Assembly (NCBI GenBank): GCA_003427395.1
Contig: BFEA01000552.1
Location: forward strand, 923,204-953,883
Source of the DNA: Chara braunii
Lineage: Eukaryota > Streptophyta > Charophyceae > Charales > Characeae
Length of the DNA: 30,680 nucleotides
Direction of reading: 5' to 3'
Both the position numbers and the translations under genes were made by a program. Every line of letters begins with the position of its first letter. Position 1 is the stretch's first letter. The notes below the pieces were generated by a model. It was given only the letters and a program-made list of their open reading frames with translations. It searched no databases and had not been told where the DNA came from. This document shows, piece after piece, positions 20,430-28,567 of the stretch.

Positions 20430-20908
20430 GTTTCATCACGGAGCGGGTTCTCGACGCACAGCTGCGGCAGCCACGTGGCCACATCTCAGAGATCCGGCAA
20501 GTTTGTCACCCTCGACTCAATATGGATCTCCGCCGTTTGATGCGATTCTTCTGCGACGAAGGTATCTGTGCCGCCGCCGCGTTTCGGATAGAAGGAAGCC
20601 CTTACGCGATAGTGTTCGCGGAAATTACTGCAGTTCATAGGCGAGCGGGTCCCAGAACGAGCCACGTCACCACAGTGGCGGCATTCACCGGCGACATCAG
20701 CTCGGTCAATCCGTTGCGGCATATCCCGATCTTGGCCTCGCTGCGCGAGTGGACGGAGCAAGTGCCCAACGTGTAGCAGCACGTCCTCGCCCGGGAGGGG
20801 TATAACATCATCCCGATCTTTGCATCGGACCTTGACGGCATTCGCCGATCACCTCGCGAGCGGCCAGTTGCGATCCCAACCCTCGTCCCTTTCCCCCATC
20901 CCCAATGA
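20426..20908 (+). pseudogene. Accessory ORF-A after integrase (unknown, one stop)
   Basis: The ATG sits inside the integrase stop (ATGA, 20426-20429). The frame encodes 116 residues to TAG 20774-20776, probably from CAG, then 43 more open codons to TGA 20906-20908, giving about 160 residues. The product is mixed alpha/beta in composition, with MDLRRLMRFFCDEG and a hydrophobic stretch YAIVFAEIT. I see no known domain, signal peptide or convincing membrane segment. Its stop in turn overlaps the ORF-B ATG. A role as an element-specific accessory protein is inferred from position only. Confidence 0.55.
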
Positions 20909-21936
20909 ACCACGCTGCTGTTCTCGCTCCTCTCTCTATCTTTGGTCTCCCCTCTTTCTTCCCCACCTTCTGGCAATCCGATCTTCACCCTTCTCTTTCC
21001 TTCTCGTTCGAGCCTCTTTCAGTCCCTCTTATCAATCGTGGACATAGGCGATTGTGGCGCGAAACTTTTGAGGAGCTGTCCTTTTGCTTGGCCAGAGTAC
21101 ATGTGACGTGGACGGGCACTATCGAGCACCCCACGTGGATCGAGAATCCGGAGCTGCTGATCATACAAGGTTGGAGGAATAACGCGGAAGGAGATCTTAT
21201 TGGATTCCTCTTTGGATCGGTACGAAAGGGTCGCCGTCAGTTGATTGCGCAGGAGCTCATCGCACCGATCGTGCAATTGGCGGACGATCTCTCGCCTGAC
21301 ATCTACTTTCAAAGCGACAACAGTCCTGCTCCGTACATTTTCGAGCGATCCTTGGATTCGTACCTTCAGTGGACTTTGTGCCTGGAGGAACCTAGGGACG
21401 AGGATACGCTACCATCGCGGCAGGAGTATCTGAAGCCGTACGAGATCATCCCCCACGCCTTCTATCCGAGGGCAGAGGAAGTGGTGATCGACGACGACGA
21501 CGAAGAAGAAGACGACGACGAGGAAACATCGGAGGAGGGAAGCTATAGTGAACATAGCGAGGGCGAGCTGAGTGAGGAGGAAGAGGAAGAAGAAGGAACC
21601 GGGTTCGAGTGGGAAGCCCCACCGGAGGAAGCGACGCGTACGGGAACGGAGGCGGAAGATCCGGAAGCGGCGTGAAAGCGCGAAGAGATTGCCTCCGGAA
21701 AGCGCCAGCTGGAGTTCGTTAGCGAGGCTAGCCTGCGGATCGGTAGCGATCCGACCAGGGATCCAGAGTCGCCGAGGCCTGAAGATGGCGACCCTGCAAC
21801 CGCCACCTCAAGTACCGCGCGACGGAGATGGCGCCGATCCCCCTCCTCCTCCAGCCCCACCCGTCCCCCAATTCGTCCACGTACCAATGCGGGCAATAGG
21901 CTTTCGACCTCGGACGCAGTCCCGCCGACCCCTTGA
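20905..21936 (+). pseudogene. Accessory ORF-B with acidic C-terminal region (unknown, one stop)
   Basis: It starts at ATG 20905, inside the ORF-A stop (ATGA, 20905-20908). It has 256 residues to TGA 21673-21675, which looks like a CGA decay, and the same frame continues open to TGA 21934-21936, about 343 residues in total. The first 190 residues look globular (FEELSFCLARVHVTW, WIENPELLIIQGW). Residues 195 to 240 are strongly acidic with Asp and Glu runs. The extension is basic and Ser/Pro/Arg-rich. An acidic-then-basic tail resembles chromatin or RNA-binding proteins, but no domain is recognised. Confidence 0.55.
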
Positions 21937-22318
21937 TTTTCTCACCCTCGAGCAGATCCGTACCCCCATCACCTTCCCTACCCATCCTTTCCATCCCCAT
22001 CTCTTCCGCGACTTTTACTCTACCCGTCTACTCGCCACCGTCCACCCCCACGCCTCCCTTCAGTCCGCTCCTCCCACGTTCTGCTGGCATCTCCTACTGT
22101 TCAGCGCTGCATGGGAGCAATGCAACATGGTAGACGTTTACTGCATTGCCACGGGGACAATCCCCGCTTGCCGCCACTTTGAGATCTTTCGAGCGGCGCT
22201 TTTTCGTACCCTTTCCTCCTTCTATCGCGACTACCTCGCCTCCCTCCCCCGCAGTGGCGATCATCTCCCCCCCTTCCACCGAATCATCCGATATGAGCAG
22301 CTCCCGATGACGATGTAA
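21785..22318 (+). CDS. Accessory ORF-C, overlapping ORF-B in another frame (unknown)
   Basis: ATG 21785 (AAGATGGCG context) opens 177 codons to TAA 22316-22318. The frame then stays open for about 30 more codons, with one N, to TAG 22411-22413. The N-terminus is Pro-rich (PPPPPAPPVP). The remainder is aromatic and His-rich, with FCWHLLLFSAAWEQC and RALFRTLSSFYRDYLASL. The first 152 bases overlap the extended ORF-B in a different frame. No known domain is seen. The open frame upstream of 21785 is probably a shadow of ORF-B. Confidence 0.5.
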   Translation: MATLQPPPQVPRDGDGADPPPPPAPPVPQFVHVPMRAIGFRPRTQSRRPLDFLTLEQIRTPITFPTHPFHPHLFRDFYSTRLLATVHPHASLQSAPPTFCWHLLLFSAAWEQCNMVDVYCIATGTIPACRHFEIFRAALFRTLSSFYRDYLASLPRSGDHLPPFHRIIRYEQLPMTM

Positions 22319-22820
22319 GGGATGAATCGCTTCCTNCCCCCACTCCCCCCCCGTCATCCCCGTGTGATCCCCGACATGTACCGCCTCTACTGGCCTATTC
22401 CAACTAGGCGGTAGATCCCGTTCACTCGAACATCCCGCCCCTTTTTTTCTCTCCTCCCTTCATCGGCACGAATCGGTAAGCTTCGCGAAGATCACGCCAT
22501 CAACGATGACGTTAACCTACGCACTGATTCGACAGACGGCAACGAGCAAGGGTGCAGAGCACACGGAGATCAGGTGGACCATGATGGCGTCACCTGGACG
22601 ATCTCCACGAGGCAGAGGGTTGCATACGACAGGCCTACAAAGATCTTGCCACGGATGTTGTCGCCATCTCATCCGCGGCCCAGTTATCGTTCCTTGTACT
22701 TTTTTCTGCTCTGTTGATACGCTTGGTTTCTCATGCATCACTTTGTTCTCTCCTCTTTTTTTTCGCCATGACATGCAATCAGGAGATCGCATAACTTTGG
22801 AACCCCCTGCGCGTCACATA
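22319..22820 (+). other. Region between ORF-C and the 3' LTR, no clear gene
   Basis: The stretch is C/T-rich with short open frames and one N at 22336. A polypurine tract is expected just before the 3' LTR to prime plus-strand DNA, but the last 40 bases read AACTTTGGAACCCCC then GCGCGTCACATA, which is not purine-rich. GCGCGTCACA at 22809-22818 recurs at 25488-25497, at the far end of the 3' LTR. Confidence 0.5.
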
Positions 22821-23729
22821 TGTGATGAACCACTTCCCGACCCCGTGTCATCTTTCGTACCCTTTCTTTTGCTTGTAACATACCAACCCTAGGAAAACCC
22901 CGTTTTGAGTTCTTGCTTTCGGGTGCCGCATTTTTCTTTTTGAGAGCTTTTTTGACTGCGGAGTTCTGTTTTTCTTCTTGCAAAGTCGGGAAATACATGG
23001 GAATTTACGTGCCCCTTAGCGAGCACACTGGGAATTGGGCTCGGTAGTTGGGAATTCCGGGATAAGCGGAACTTCGACGTGTCCTTTTTGGGTGTGTGAA
23101 TGTTCTTGGGCGCGTCGGGGAAAACTCTCGGAATTTTGCGTGAATACAAATAGGCGTAGGATTTTCTTTTCCCNCGTCGCTTTTTCGCNCGNGGATATGG
23201 TGATTTCAATTTTGAATTAGGATACAAGCAAGTTGTAACTGTTTCGGTGCCTTTTTTTTTTTTTTTTTTTGAAGGCGCTGTGCATGCAAAAGCTTCCTCC
23301 TCTCTGTCCCCCGCATCGCTCCCTCCCGCGCCTCCCTTCCCTTCTCCCTCCTTTTTCTCTCTCCCCGTAACTGTTTTTTCTTCTCCCTCTCTCTCTCTCC
23401 CGCCTTGCTTTCGCGCGCCCATTTTCCTTTCTTGATCATCTGAATCTTGGACCCGTCTTGCGCCACCTCTCGGGCCTTTTCTCTTCTCACCCTCTACGTC
23501 TGGCGTACGACGCCCGGTCGATCCCCTGATAACTCCCGCTTGCCAATCAGGTGCGTGGATCGATAGGACCTTCCTATCGTGCGACGAATCTGATTGGTTG
23601 AACCTTGAGTTCCGAGGGATCAGCATGGCGTTCGTAGAGCACTCTTCTCAAAGTCTTCTCCTCCTGCTTCACCTCTTACACCTCAGCTTTCCTGTCGCCT
23701 TCTCCCCCTTCTATCTCCCCTGTCGCAAC

Positions 23730-23736
23730 TATAAAA
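23730..23736 (+). promoter_or_regulatory. LTR promoter TATA box (3' LTR)
   Basis: TATAAAA lies at the same offset (909 bp) as in the 5' LTR with identical immediate flanks. It could drive transcription into the sequence to the right. Confidence 0.5.
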
Positions 23737-24723
23737 CCCGCAAGCTCGTTCGCAAATCTTTCTTACGTTCTCGACTCCTAAGCCAGCTTCCGGGAAGCAG
23801 TGGCTAGGCAGAGTGGGTTGATGCGAGTCAGAAAGTCCTGTCGGGCTGACGATAGGCTGGCCGGTTGCGCGCTGGATCGCCACGACGGACTGTGGGATCT
23901 GGGCGAACTGTGTCGAGTCTACGACAGCGGGGTGACGATCGCAGTGGTGGGAGATAGCACGCGACGACCGGGATCGTCGGTGCGGGTATCAGGATCGATG
24001 ATCGGAGTTGAGTGGGTGATTGGCCCGGGGCCATAGTGGAATTAACGGCGAATGCGCCTTTGTTGCGGATTGTTATCTTTGGCGTGCGTGTGCGGCGGTG
24101 ACGCCGAACGTTTCTCTTTCCGGACCTTGTCGTCTTCTATTTTGACTCTCTCTCTCTCTCCTGTCGAATAATGATGCGTCTGAATGATTGTCCCGCTTTT
24201 GAATGGAAATGAGTCGGCATTCTGTGTGAAAGCACTTCTTCCAGAACTCTTCCATTAGTTTCCTGGGTAATCCTCCTACGCCAGGACCCTGTCTTCTTGT
24301 CTTGTGAACGGTGGATGCGTATGTACTGAGTAATGCCATCCATTTTTTTTCCTGTGCATGTCTCATTTTCGCACCTTCCACAGTGAATGCACGTATGGAA
24401 TGTGTGACTCTTTTGTTGATTAGACGATTGTCGTCGGGATTTTGTTCTAGAATGCAAGAGTATTTAGATTTGTAGCTCTGTCTGCACTGCGCATGCCATC
24501 TACCTTATGCTGCACGACATCAGCAGCCGAGCCACGAGGCGGCCTTGAGAAACAAGGCGCCCAGGGACCAACGTTGTATTGAACTGATCGGACCCGTAGC
24601 CATATGCGTGATCAAGCTGATTTGTGTTTGCTCTCTCTCTCTTGTGTCAAAAAGATTGATTGGGGGACCCGCGAATCGCTTTTGGTCTTAATGACGTCTC
24701 AGGATATTTTGTGATTGATTGAC

Positions 24724-25263
24724 ATGTGGACTGACAAGTACCCTTCGATCGGGCGCCAACCTCCCGTATCTCCCATCCCAACACGACCTTTTCCTTACAG
24801 TCAGGAAAGGACACGTGTATGTGAGTGGGACGTACGAGAAGCCATTGCACAAATCGGCGGGNAGTATTACTTCCCTCCGGCCAACCGCTGTTCTGGCTTC
24901 GTAGAAGTCGGGTTTGTTATTATCGATACGCACTTTCCACCTTACTCGGTATTGTTGTCATTTAACGAGTTGATCGTCATTCCGTGGACGGCAGTAGAAC
25001 CCCACTGGCCGCGCACTCTGTGCACCGAATGTCAGCGTTTTGAGCGTTACGAGTCCAGGGGTTTCCACTACCGTGTGCGGAGTGAAGACGAGCATAAAAA
25101 AAGAGCCACGCGACTGAGACCCTCCACGTCACACGCGGAACTAACCAGCGAACGACGACGAGACTTGATACGAAAACGGGACACGCGAAGCGTGCCCAAG
25201 CCTTTCTGTTCTAAACGACGGGCTGTAGCCCGGTGGGAGGCACGACATTACATTTTGGACTGA
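24724..25263 (+). CDS. LTR-encoded ORF, 3' LTR copy, 179 aa (unknown function)
   Basis: ATG 24724 follows an in-frame TGA (24712-24714) and opens 179 codons containing one ambiguous base at 24862. The N-terminal two thirds match the 5' LTR copy, with one in-frame 3-bp length difference. PHWPRTLCTECQRF gives a CxxC pair. The last 60 residues are very basic (HKKRATR, SERRRD, CSKRRAVARW) with another Cys, suggesting nucleic-acid binding or a nuclear signal. No family is recognised. Lying downstream of the TATA box, it would be the first long ORF on RNA from the 5' LTR. LTR ORFs are known in other retroelements, but not this protein to my knowledge. Confidence 0.5.
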   Translation: MWTDKYPSIGRQPPVSPIPTRPFPYSQERTRVCEWDVREAIAQIGGXYYFPPANRCSGFVEVGFVIIDTHFPPYSVLLSFNELIVIPWTAVEPHWPRTLCTECQRFERYESRGFHYRVRSEDEHKKRATRLRPSTSHAELTSERRRDLIRKRDTRSVPKPFCSKRRAVARWEARHYILD

Positions 25264-25496
25264 ATTTGGATCTTTCCCTCTCTTCCCGCCTTGCCCGCCC
25301 GCGCATTCCGCGACGCGCGAAAACGATCGACTTGCTCCATCGGACCAACACGGGGGATTTCAGTTTCGTGTGTGTCCCCACACTCAATTTCCAAAAAGCC
25401 TTGGCACACCCCATCTTGCTGTTTTTCTGGGCCTCTTTTCCGCACAGCTAACACTCCGAACGGAAGACAGCACAGGGCGTGATGCCAGCGCGTCAC

Positions 25497-25501
25497 AGGT
25501 G
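25497..25501. repeat. Target-site duplication of the LTR element, right
   Basis: AGGTG matches 11584-11588. A 6-bp reading (CAGGTG) is also possible because the LTR ends in CAC. Confidence 0.7.
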
Positions 25502-25598
25502 TGGGTAGGAAGAGTTGGGAATGAGAAAGTCTGCCAGCTACATCATTTTCATCACCCTTTTCAGTTCTTATTTTCAGACCCTTTTCAGTTTTCAGATA

Positions 25599-25631
25599 AT
25601 TTTTCAGACATTTTTCAGACATTTTTCAGAC
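25599..25631 (+). repeat. Tandem 11-mer ATTTTTCAGAC, three perfect copies
   Basis: The copies are at 25599-25609, 25610-25620 and 25621-25631. Degenerate TTTTCAG words extend the array left to about 25557. Confidence 0.85.
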
Positions 25632-25748
25632 ATTCTCAAGGATAGTGCCACAGGCTGGGGAACAGACGGGGACCACTGGTGCCCCCCAGCTGCCCTGCTG
25701 GGCCCCAGCCCAAGGCTTGGATTTGGAAAGTACAGGATAGTTAGTGAT

Positions 25749-25772
25749 GGGACGCTGGACCCGGTTTCCAGC
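25749..25772 (+). repeat. Structured dispersed repeat, copy 2 (short)
   Basis: It carries only the first hairpin (CTGGA/TCCAG around CCCGGTT). The following copy starts 40 bases later. Confidence 0.6.
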
Positions 25773-25811
25773 ACGTTATCTCATGATTCCTCATGGTTTT
25801 TCCAAATGTAA

Positions 25812-25943
25812 GGGACGCTGGAGCCGGTTTCCAGCAGGTGCTGCTCCCCAGTAACAGATGGAGCCTGCCTGGGGGTGCTAGCGGTGGCTGCCTACACCAG
25901 CACCTCTAGCATCACCCAGGGCGTGTTTAAGGGGGGGGGGGGG
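25812..25943 (+). repeat. Structured dispersed repeat, copy 3, ending in a G-run
   Basis: The full unit has hairpin 1 GCTGGA/TCCAGC, hairpin 2 GCTCC/GGAGC, and a long hairpin at 25873-25917 whose arms contain GTGCTAG and CTAGCA. A G13 run (25931-25943) followed by AAAAA sits where copy 5 has its poly(A). Confidence 0.7.
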
Positions 25944-26003
25944 AAAAACTGCTCCCCAACACCGCGGCGGGAGGGGGTTCACAAGGATGATCTTGTCATA
26001 GAT

Positions 26004-26099
26004 GTGGACGCCGTTGCTGCGCCGAGGGAGGTGCAAGGTAAGGTAGCTCCGCAGACGGCGCGTGCGGGGGGAACACTGCAAGGACACGTGTGACTGCGA
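26004..26099 (+). repeat. 96-bp dispersed repeat, copy 2
   Basis: It is 89/96 identical to 7711-7806, all seven differences being transitions. Its last 16 bp (26083-26098) recur after the poly(A) at 26728-26743. The repeat was therefore contiguous with the downstream gene fragment until a retroposon entered. Confidence 0.82.
26083..26098. repeat. Target-site duplication of retroposon, left
   Basis: GACACGTGTGACTGCG is repeated perfectly (16/16) at 26728-26743. Confidence 0.9.
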
Positions 26100-26159
26100 G
26101 ACAAATGACCACAGCCCCAGGAAACAAAGAATAATTGCTGATCTACAAGATGTATCAAT

Positions 26160-26214
26160 GGGACACTGGACCCGGTTTCCAGCAGGTGCAGCTCCCCACT
26201 ATAAGTTGGAGCCG
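26160..26214 (+). repeat. Structured dispersed repeat, copy 4
   Basis: Hairpins 1 (CTGGA/TCCAG) and 2 (GCTCC/GGAGC) are present. The third hairpin is not. Confidence 0.65.
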
Positions 26215-26299
26215 CCTGATCACTGTACATAGCAACTGTAAAGAGATCCAATAGGATAGACAGGAACAAACAGCAACAATCTTACAAGTACAGAATGAC

Positions 26300-26336
26300 A
26301 GACAAACAAATAAACAAACAAATAAACAGACAAACA
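26300..26336 (+). repeat. Tandem CAAACAAATAAA-type repeat
   Basis: About three degenerate copies of a 12-bp A-rich unit lie inside the retroposon body. Confidence 0.7.
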
Positions 26337-26575
26337 GCTCAGCACAAACTACATTACAACGGATAGCTAGTACAGAGTACATAGCAACGGCATAGAGCTC
26401 GAATTCTCCCACAATCTGATTGTTTTCATAGTCAACATGGTTCACATGTAAATTACATTGCAATCGAAAAGATTAGTATAGGCTACAGGCCCACTAACCA
26501 GTCACGACCTTATTGCTATCGTAGCTGACATGGGTTAAATCCAACTGTATAATTGCAATTTAAATGTACTTGATA

Positions 26576-26690
26576 GGGACGCTGGACCCGATTTCCAGCA
26601 GGTGATGCTCCCCACCAATTGATGGAGCCATCCCGGCACTGCTAGCGGTGTCTGATCATATCAGCACCCCTAGCAGTCGCTCGGGCTGTT
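26576..26690 (+). repeat. Structured dispersed repeat, copy 5 (full, next to poly(A))
   Basis: It has all three hairpins. The third, at 26638-26677, has arms of about 18 bases, ACTGCTAG outermost on the left pairing with CTAGCAGT on the right, around a tiny loop. It lies just before the A30 tail, so it is the 3' end of the retroposon. Confidence 0.75.
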
Positions 26691-26696
26691 TTTTGC

Positions 26697-26727
<31 letters not shown>

Positions 26728-26729
<2 letters not shown>

Positions 26730-26743
26730 CACGTGTGACTGCG
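26728..26743. repeat. Target-site duplication of retroposon, right
   Basis: GACACGTGTGACTGCG directly follows the A30 tail and matches 26083-26098. Confidence 0.9.
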
Positions 26744-27543
26744 CCGCCTGAGGGGCAAGATTCGGGATGGGTCTAATCAACCCCAGCCACGCCACGTGGC
26801 CAAATAGTTCCGGAGGGGCGAGGGGCTGCGAATGTGGCGGTGAAAGGGAGTGTCCAGGGAACACAGCTACAAGACCTGGTGGACGCGCACAGCAGTGCAG
26901 TGGCGGGGTCTTCGAGAGCGGCAGGGGTGCAGTGCCCGCGGAGAGCCGTGGGGACGGCGAGGATGACGAGCCTTTGGTCAACAGGCAACGGCGGGGGAAT
27001 GCACGAGATGGGATCGAAGCTGCAACCAAGCTCTGGGTGGACGACATCAGGTTCTGGAACGAGACGGAGGGCAATGGATCCAGGAAGCGCGACTGTATTT
27101 GCTGGCCATCGCCAGGGGAGTCCCCCCTCCCGACATCCGTCGGAGTATAGTCCTCTGGCACTCAAGCATCCTGAAGCACAAAATCAAGGATGAGTCGCGG
27201 CTGAAGGCGACGGAAGACAGCGCAGAGCATCGCCTTACACATCATCCCTGGGTGTATCTTCAAGTCCGCGAGTCGTTCACGGGGCTACTATTCCGCGTAG
27301 GGGTACATGCTCAACCACGTGGCGACGGACATCGCTCATGTCATGTGGTTTGGAGAGGATTGGCGCACGTGTGTCAGCCCCGCTGTCTGCTACATCACAC
27401 TGGAGCTGGACATGATGCTCCCCATTTGGTTTGTCGGTGCACACATCGAGGACAGGCACGAGGACGACGAGCTGGCATGCTACCAAGAGGCGACAGTGCA
27501 GCGGCTGGTGGGCGCCTTCACGAGCGCCATCACCACGGAATAG
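26744..27543 (+). pseudogene. Decayed gene fragment, repeat-associated, function unknown
   Basis: One protein can be followed through two frame changes. NRQRRGNARDGIEAATKLWVDD and FWNETEG lie in the first frame (to about 27070). LYLLAIARGVPPPDIRRSIV and KHKIKDESRLK lie in the next (about 27088-27240). The first frame resumes with FKSASRSRGYYSA, TAG near 27298, then MLNHVATDIAHVMWFGEDWR and LVGAFTSAITTE, with a stop at 27541. It is Arg/Lys-rich early and acidic late. The style resembles the DNA-binding accessory proteins of plant PIF/Harbinger elements, but I see no diagnostic Myb Trp pattern, so this is only a suggestion. The 96-bp repeat at 26004 was probably its upstream continuation. Confidence 0.5.
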
Positions 27544-27552
27544 TTGCAGGGC

Positions 27553-27660
27553 ATATATATATATATATATATATTTTTCAGAATCAGATTTCTTTTTCGG
27601 AATTGGATTTTTTTTCCCGGAATCAGAATTCTTTTTCCCACTTTATTTCAAAATTCATGT
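27553..27660 (+). repeat. AT microsatellite and degenerate T-rich repeat
   Basis: An AT run at about 27553-27574 is followed by three or four degenerate copies of a unit like TTTTTCGGAATCAGA. The AT run followed by T's and TTTTTC resembles that at 7677-7706. Confidence 0.7.
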
Positions 27661-27898
27661 GGAGGCCGGGGACCTCACAACCACCCGGAAATACTGCGAG
27701 CATTACTCTTTTTTTTGGGGGGCAAGTACGTTGAAGTCACAGGTGCACTTCCGAATGGGCAAAAACATCACTCCGTAGGCAGGTTTGTCAAGTCGGAGTG
27801 AGTAAAGGCAAGAAAAACAGCTGAAAGGCAACATCCTCGTCGTCCAAGTTCAAATCGGCAAAAAAAACATCACTTTTTTTTTTCGTTTTTTTTTTTCC

Positions 27899-27899
<1 letters not shown>

Positions 27900-27972
<73 letters not shown>
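27900..27972. repeat. T73 homopolymer
   Basis: There are 73 consecutive Ts, preceded by two shorter T-runs broken by CG and CCG. This could be the poly(A) tail of a minus-strand retroposon whose body lies to the right. I found no matching target duplication. Confidence 0.85.
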
Positions 27973-27973
<1 letters not shown>

Positions 27974-28567
27974 TCCCATGAATCATTAGAATACCGGGGC
28001 CATTACCCGGCTTCAGGTAAGCAAGTTGAGAATACAAAAGAGATTAAACCGCCAGTACATGGCCCCAGCCTTGCTGAAACGAAAACTAGTCGCCTACGAA
28101 AATTTACGAGGCCCAGTGCCATAGATAAATTGAATCGGGCGGGGGGCGGCCTCCGAAAAGGGCCGGCGCCCTATAGCTGATGTACTGGTGGTGTAAAGAG
28201 AACCTATACCATGCCCTATAGCACAGATTCAAGTTCCCAGAAGACATAACTGAGCCTATGAGATTCACAAAACAGACCAAACAGCTCAATTTACCCACTC
28301 ACAAATTGCCGGTCTTTTTGGGCCCTGATTACTTTGAGCCTCGGAATGTCCTGAGGGTTGGACGCTTTTGGGGGCGGCTTAGGGTTTGATAGGTGGATAG
28401 AGTGGCTCTCCCTGGGATGCTTGACGGAAACATGTGTTGTCTCGTGGGTAGTTGGCAGGGGGTCAATCCTTCCCTGCTTCAGGGAAGCAACCAATGCCCT
28501 CTGCTTCACACAGTATTGGATATATGACATGATCCCCTGGCTTAACTCACTTTCATACATTGTTGTA
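27973..28567. other. Non-repetitive stretch, no supported gene
   Basis: A minus-strand frame at 28560-28291 (89 codons, KQRALVASLKQGRIDPLP, HLSNPKPPPKASNPQD) looks less biased than a random frame and could be an exon or retroposon fragment, but it has no supporting context. A GC-rich patch near 28138-28172 could fold on itself. Confidence 0.2.

Larger units (their letters stand above)
11589..25496 (+). mobile_element. Ty3/gypsy-type LTR retrotransposon, about 13.9 kb
   Basis: Two long near-identical terminal repeats bracket a tRNA-Met primer site, gag with a zinc knuckle, protease, RT, RNase H, a PHD-like finger with integrase, and three further ORFs. The order protease-RT-RNase H-integrase is the Ty3/gypsy order, and AGGTG flanks both ends. 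The element is long for its class because of LTRs of about 2.65 kb and an extra coding region of about 2 kb after integrase. No chromodomain is visible. Nonsense codons, frameshifts and a lost RT catalytic Asp make this copy non-functional. It sits in the 3' flank of the plus-strand LINE. Confidence 0.92.
22821..25496 (+). repeat. 3' LTR
   Basis: It begins TGTGATGAACCACTTCCC and aligns with 11589-14243 along its whole length. It ends GCGCGTCAC, giving the inverted termini TGTGA/TCAC(A), directly before the AGGTG duplication. It extends about 14 bases beyond the point where the 5' LTR stops. Ns lie at 23174, 23189, 23192 and 24862. Confidence 0.9.
26099..26727 (+). mobile_element. Poly(A)-tailed retroposon, 629 bp, with 16-bp target duplication
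   Basis: The segment ends in A30 (26698-26727) and is bounded by a perfect 16-bp direct repeat, the hallmarks of LINE-machinery insertion. It contains two copies of the structured repeat, at 26160-26214 and, right before the tail, at 26576-26690. I see no coding region, so it is a SINE-like or 5'-truncated element. I could not recognise a tRNA, 5S or 7SL head at its 5' end (AGACAAATGACCACAGCC). Confidence 0.82.

Noticed and set aside
25749-26690. Possible tRNA-type promoter boxes in the structured repeat
   Set aside because: GGACCCGGTTTCC superficially resembles a B box, but neither strand fits the GGTTCGAnnCC pattern, and no A box is found at the right distance.
26740-27165. Minus-strand frames of 130 to 163 codons, Pro/Ser-rich
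   Set aside because: The plus strand carries a protein that can be followed across frameshifts with specific non-repetitive residues. The minus frames run into the poly(A) and look like GC-driven shadows.
28138-28172. GC-rich patch considered as an rRNA or structured RNA fragment
   Set aside because: I cannot match it to any conserved rRNA segment, and the possible stem is imperfect.
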